Shown here in pieces: positions 35,324-38,503 of a stretch of DNA of 38,503 bases. The stretch spans positions 1-38,503 of the forward strand of contig JAFRAC010000027.1 in NCBI GenBank assembly GCA_017405595.1, given 5' to 3'. The notes below the pieces were generated by a model. That model saw only the letters and a program-made list of their open reading frames with translations, did no database searches and was not told the origin of the DNA. Positions within the stretch are counted from its first letter, which is position 1. Each line of letters starts with the position of its first letter. Position numbers and translations under genes: made by a program. The DNA comes from Thermoguttaceae bacterium. Its GTDB lineage: Bacteria > Planctomycetota > Planctomycetia > Pirellulales > Thermoguttaceae.

Positions 35324-36604
35324 TTATACTGCGGCGCGGGAGGTCTTTCCCCGCACCAGCAGAAGAATCACGGCGGCGGCAAGGGGATACAGGATCCCCG
35401 AAACGAGCCAGACCGAGAAGAACCCGAAATGGTCGGCGATCAGTCCGATTCCGGTATTCGCAAACATTCCGCCGATCGTACCGACCATGCCGGTAATCCC
35501 CATCACGCGGCCGACCTGACCCGCCTCGAACCGGTCCCCGATCAGCGCGACGTAGTTTGTGATCCAAAACCCATGCGCGAAAAGGAGAATCGACATCATG
35601 GCGATGGCAAACGCCGGACTCGGCGAAAACGCGGCGATTCCCGACGACATCGTCGCGGCTGCGGCGGCAACCATCACTCCTTTTCGCGCCGAGGAAGGAC
35701 GAAAACCGTGCCGGACAAGGCGGTCCGAAAAATAGCCGCCGATCATATTCGAGATGCCGAGTGCGAGAAACGGTATCCAGGTCAGTTTGCCGATCGACTC
35801 GATCGAAAGACCCCGTTCCTGGTGGAGAAACTGCGGGATCCAGAACATATAAAAGTAGAAGACCGGGTCGAACAGGAATCGTGCCAGCGCCAGACCGGCA
35901 ACATCACGGCGCGCCAGCAGGTGAAAGAGGTTTTCAGGAGGAGCCGAAACAGTATCGGATTGCTCTTGACCGGAAACACTTTTCCTGCCGGAAGTTTCGG
36001 CGATATAGGCTTTTTCTTCGAGGGTGATGAAAGGGGAGCGGCTCGGTTTATGGTAGAGGAGAAACCAGAAGAGGGTCCAAACCGCGCCGAAAAGGCCGGT
36101 CATCAGGAACGCGGCGCGCCAGCCGAACAGAGCGAAACACCAAGCGGTTAAAGGGGGGGCGATCACGCCGCCGAGACTCGCGCCGCCGATCGCAATACCG
36201 ACTGCCAGCGCCCGTTCTTTGGGAGGGAACCATTCACTCACTGCCTTAGCCGCGCCCGGAAAGCAGGCTCCTTCCCCCAAACCGAGTCCGAACCGCGCCA
36301 GCCCGAGCTGAAGAGGCGAAATGATCAGCCCGTGAAGCGTACTGGCCAGACTCCAGAACGCGACCGAAAGGCCGAGCCCCCAGCGGACACCCATCCGATC
36401 GACCAGAACTCCCCCCAGAAGGAACATGACGGCGTAGCTGACCAGAAAGGCGGTCGTTGTGTAACCGTAAACGGTGTTGTTCATGCCAAACTCGGCGCGG
36501 ATTGCCGGTGCGACCACCGAAAGAACCTGCCGGTCGAGAAAACAGAGTCCGGTCGCTGCGAAGAGGAGGATACAAAGCAGCCAGCGCAAATGGGGGATTT
36601 TCAT
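35324..36604 (-). CDS. MFS transporter, ACS/hexuronate-type sugar acid or sugar permease
   Basis: This is a 426-residue inner-membrane permease with 12 predicted helices. Family motifs include FLDRQVLSVVAPAIRAEFGM, TTTAFLVSYAVMFLLGGVLV, DRMGVRWGLGLSVAFWS and GLGEGACFPGAAKAVSEWFP followed by PKERALAVGI. These are typical of the anion:cation symporter group (ExuT/GudP relatives). The central cytoplasmic loop (about 190-235) is polar, with SGRKSVSGQEQSD. It is the first gene of a three-gene operon with an isomerase and a secreted GH106 hydrolase, consistent with uptake of the released monosaccharide or an oxidised derivative. ACS members often carry hexuronates, so a sugar acid is also possible. 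There is no clear ribosome site before the ATG at 36604. An inverted repeat AAGGCG/CGCCTT (36622-36627, 36642-36647) in the leader could bind a regulator. Confidence 0.88.
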   Translation of the reverse strand: MKIPHLRWLLCILLFAATGLCFLDRQVLSVVAPAIRAEFGMNNTVYGYTTTAFLVSYAVMFLLGGVLVDRMGVRWGLGLSVAFWSLASTLHGLIISPLQLGLARFGLGLGEGACFPGAAKAVSEWFPPKERALAVGIAIGGASLGGVIAPPLTAWCFALFGWRAAFLMTGLFGAVWTLFWFLLYHKPSRSPFITLEEKAYIAETSGRKSVSGQEQSDTVSAPPENLFHLLARRDVAGLALARFLFDPVFYFYMFWIPQFLHQERGLSIESIGKLTWIPFLALGISNMIGGYFSDRLVRHGFRPSSARKGVMVAAAAATMSSGIAAFSPSPAFAIAMMSILLFAHGFWITNYVALIGDRFEAGQVGRVMGITGMVGTIGGMFANTGIGLIADHFGFFSVWLVSGILYPLAAAVILLLVRGKTSRAAV

Positions 36605-36647
36605 CTGATTTCTGTCGAGTGAAGGCGGTTTTGTTTTGCCGCGCCTT

Positions 36648-36676
36648 AGTATATCCGTTGCGTCATCGGTGATGAA
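36648..36676 (-). promoter_or_regulatory. Possible promoter of the MFS/isomerase/GH106 operon
   Basis: On the minus strand, TATACT (36648-36653) is a good -10. The -35 at 17-nt spacing is TTCATC (36671-36676), only 3/6. A weak -35 with a leader inverted repeat would fit an activator-dependent, inducible promoter. Confidence 0.4.
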
Positions 36677-36679
36677 AGA

Positions 36680-36703
36680 AAAGGGGGATGTCCGTCCCCC
36701 TTT
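36680..36703 (-). terminator. Terminator hairpin downstream of the dockerin remnant
   Basis: AAAGGGGGA and TCCCCCTTT pair across a 6-nt loop with T-rich sequence on both sides. It may still insulate the MFS promoter from readthrough. Confidence 0.75.
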
Positions 36704-36721
36704 CTTTTAACGGCCGATTTT

Positions 36722-36756
36722 TCCGTTGGACCGGCACAAGGCGCCGGTCCAACGGA
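36722..36756. other. Perfect 14-bp hairpin
   Basis: TCCGTTGGACCGGC (36722-36735) pairs exactly with GCCGGTCCAACGGA (36743-36756) around a 7-nt loop. It is followed by CTTTT on the plus strand only. It lies in the noncoding gap between the MFS gene and the dockerin remnant. It could be a second terminator or a copy of an intergenic palindromic repeat. Confidence 0.6.
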
Positions 36757-36820
36757 CTTTTCAACGTTATTCTAACTTCATCGAAACGTCATTTCAAGTG
36801 AGTCGGCATCAGTCATTTTC

Positions 36821-36967
36821 TTAGAAAACGTCTGGATTAACGCCGGTTCCTGCCGAAGCGAAATCGGCGAAGAACGCGCCGTGCCGGCGCGGCGGCGGAT
36901 AAGAAAATCGTCGTTACCCGTGTCGGCAAGCCAGTTGTTCGAAAGATGCACGGTCAGTCCCGCCGAC
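36821..36967 (-). pseudogene. Frameshifted remnant of a dockerin/tail C-terminal cassette
   Basis: Three short segments in different frames align in order with the end of the proteins at 26130 and 37067. VGGTDRASF (from 36967) matches the first dockerin loop region (ISGTDRSLL). NNWLADTGNDDF (36939-36904) matches NWLDGADEEDL. The tail YPPPRRHGAFFADF (from 36901) continues ASAGTGVNPDVF and stops at 36821, matching TDFASADLDIDFDVF. Each junction needs a single-base change, the second at about 36901. Nothing upstream of 36967 aligns convincingly, so the 5' part is lost or decayed. It is not translatable as a unit. Confidence 0.8.
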
Positions 36968-37015
36968 AAGGATAACGAACTCTTTCCCTGATGCCGATGA
37001 TAAGGGAGCTAAACA

Positions 37016-37041
37016 AAAGAGCCCTCTTGCGAGGGCTCTTT
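37016..37041 (-). terminator. Terminator of the cohesin-like/dockerin protein gene
   Basis: AAAGAGCCCTC (37016-37026) and GAGGGCTCTTT (37031-37041) form a perfect 11-bp stem with a 4-nt loop, then TTGTTTAGC on the minus strand. It lies about 25 nt past the stop at 37067. Confidence 0.9.
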
Positions 37042-37066
37042 GAAACGGGCTGTTTAGCTCATGTTC

Positions 37067-38503
37067 TCAGAAAACATCGAAGTCGATATCAAGATCCGCC
37101 GAGGCGAAATCGGTGAAAGCCGTGTCCGCGAGCAACTCCGGCGGATAGAAGAGGTCTTCTTCGTCGGCACCGTCGAGCCAGTTTCGGAACAGATAGACCA
37201 GATCTCTATTGGTGACATATCCGTCACCGTCGACATCCGCGTAATGACGGAACTCTTCGTCGTCCTCTCCGGAGAGCCATGACTGCATCATCAGTGTGCG
37301 GTCAATCATCGAAACGTCCCCGTCATTGTTAATATCCATCGGGCAGACATTAAACGACCGGACCGCACTGTAGGCCGAGTCGGCATAGGGCTCGGTCCCG
37401 AGTGCGCGGACGCGGTAGATTACCACATCACCATAGGTCAGACCTGTGACAACGGCGCTTGTCTCGGTCGTTTCGATGTTCGTCCAGGTGTCGCTGTTGT
37501 TCGAGGAATAAGCCAACCTGTAACCGCTCGCGTTTTCGACTGCCGTCCAGACAATGCAGTGGCGGTTCGCGCCATACGAAACGTAAACACCCGGATCGCC
37601 GGTCAGAATGGTCGGAGCTTCGAGCGGCGTCAAAATGGTAACGGTTGCGGAGCCGGTCCAGTCGTTATAACCGGCGCGGCTGACTTTGACATAAGTCGTG
37701 TAGATGCCCGCGTCGGTATAGGCGGGATTCGATGTCAGGTTATAGGTGACGCCGTCGGTCGAGTAGAGGATCGTATCGGTCGAGGCTTCGGGATCATTGA
37801 CCGTAATCGAGTGGGCGGCGCCGTCATAGGCCCCTGTCCAGCCGGTGAGAGTCACATCTTCGATATCGGGGGTCGGGGCAGCGCCGGTAACGGTAATCGA
37901 AAGAGAAGTGACCGGGTTGCCGTACTCTTCGGTATCGGCGAAGTCTTCACGGACATATCCCCAGGTTTCCTTCTCGTTCCCCTTGGCATTCCTCGGCGTT
38001 CCGGTCGAGAAGGTGTATTCACCCGCGGCATCGGCGGTAAAGGAGAACGTACCGACAAGCGCCCACTGGGTCTGGCCGTAGGCGGCGGTCATCGAGGTCG
38101 GGAACCCGCCGAAGGTCGAGATGTAGCCGTCACCCGGATAGCTGTAACCATCGTTGTAGGTCGACTCGTTAAAGATCGCGCTTTCGGTGTACTCTCCGGC
38201 GGTGAATCCGGCAGCATCGTAGTACAGGGTACTGTAGCCGCCCTGGATACCGTAGTTGGAATCGGTACTCTTCACGTAGACCGACACGTAAACGGTATCG
38301 CCCTCGGCAACTTCGGTCAGCGTCTCAACCTCGTTGACCTGGGTCGCGGTCGGAACCGTAGCGGTAACCGAAATACAGGCTTCGACCGGACCGGTGGAAG
38401 GAGTGACCTTGTTGATGACCACGGTAGCGGAACCGGTCCAGTCATTGTAACCTTCGCGGCTGACCTTGACGTAGGTGGTGTAGATGCCCGCGTCGGTATA
38501 GGC
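37067..38503 (-). CDS. Secreted protein with cohesin-like, Ig-like, Fn3 and dockerin domains and conserved tail (5' end outside window)
   Basis: The reading frame is open to the right edge, so at least 478 residues are visible and the N-terminus is missing. A GTG at 38422 lies inside a repeat and is not the start. Two copies of a module containing AYTDAGIYTTYVKVSR and GYNDWTGSATV occur, one at the edge (38423-38503) and one near 37635-37730. Between them is a domain beginning EGDTVYVSVYVKSTDSNYGI and containing GGYSTLYYDAAGFTAGEY and LVGTFSFTADAAGEYTF, which resembles a cohesin fold. After the second module comes an Fn3-like domain (GVYVSYGANRHCIVWTAVE) and a dockerin pair, DINNDGDVSMID and DVDGDGYVTNRD. 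A tail with DLFYPP ends FASADLDIDFDVF. The C-terminal 190 residues match the protein at 26130. Adhesion or surface-complex assembly is likely; no catalytic domain is visible. Confidence 0.8.
   Translation of the reverse strand, partial: AYTDAGIYTTYVKVSREGYNDWTGSATVVINKVTPSTGPVEACISVTATVPTATQVNEVETLTEVAEGDTVYVSVYVKSTDSNYGIQGGYSTLYYDAAGFTAGEYTESAIFNESTYNDGYSYPGDGYISTFGGFPTSMTAAYGQTQWALVGTFSFTADAAGEYTFSTGTPRNAKGNEKETWGYVREDFADTEEYGNPVTSLSITVTGAAPTPDIEDVTLTGWTGAYDGAAHSITVNDPEASTDTILYSTDGVTYNLTSNPAYTDAGIYTTYVKVSRAGYNDWTGSATVTILTPLEAPTILTGDPGVYVSYGANRHCIVWTAVENASGYRLAYSSNNSDTWTNIETTETSAVVTGLTYGDVVIYRVRALGTEPYADSAYSAVRSFNVCPMDINNDGDVSMIDRTLMMQSWLSGEDDEEFRHYADVDGDGYVTNRDLVYLFRNWLDGADEEDLFYPPELLADTAFTDFASADLDIDFDVF

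Overview
The window looks like chromosomal DNA of a planctomycete. The best evidence is two secreted proteins that start with the arginine-flanked LESLEERTLLAV-type N-terminal motif typical of that phylum (starts at 23472 and 27926). Dockerin-type EF-hand pairs, a choice-of-anchor/beta-helix protein, a 1255-residue SecA and a strongly divergent DnaA-like protein support it. The glycosidase set suggests a polysaccharide-degrading, possibly anaerobic or gut-associated lineage, but that is inference. I see no tRNA, rRNA, CRISPR array or intact insertion sequence.

Layout. 1-6369 (minus strand) is a type IV pilus/type II secretion operon read pilB-like ATPase, pilT, second gspE-like ATPase, gspF/pilC, pseudopilin; the last gene runs off the left edge. 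6690-9186 (plus strand) holds fxsA, translationally coupled to a dnaA-like gene, then a small lipoprotein gene with a strong terminator. 9312-10812 (minus) is an AbiE-like toxin/antitoxin pair that is visibly AT-richer than its neighbours. 11185-19218 (plus) is a housekeeping block: a bacterial PH-domain membrane protein, secA and polA. 19281-20832 (minus) is a second, paralogous AbiE-like pair with the same 14-nt overlap and a near-identical promoter layout, followed by a repeat-rich gap.

21292-38503 is almost wholly minus strand and devoted to the cell surface and carbohydrate use. It contains a large NlpC/P60-like secreted protein with an N-terminal dockerin-like module, a three-repeat CARDB-like protein, a two-gene membrane-protein unit, and a beta-helix protein ending in Fn3, dockerin and a short tail. 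A DUF4838 protein follows, then a three-gene operon (MFS transporter, L-arabinose/L-fucose isomerase-like protein, GH106 alpha-L-rhamnosidase-like protein). Last come a frameshifted dockerin remnant and a partial cohesin-like/Fn3/dockerin protein that runs off the right edge.

How it fits together. The sugar operon reads as uptake plus isomerisation of a deoxysugar or related sugar released by the secreted GH106 enzyme, with DUF4838 probably acting on the same material. The most unusual signal is a shared C-terminal cassette (Fn3, paired EF-hand loops, YPP linker, tail ending FASADLDxDxxxF). It occurs in two otherwise different proteins and, broken by frameshifts, in a remnant between them. 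The 3' flanks and terminator regions of the two intact copies also resemble each other, suggesting a mobile or recombining anchoring/sorting cassette.
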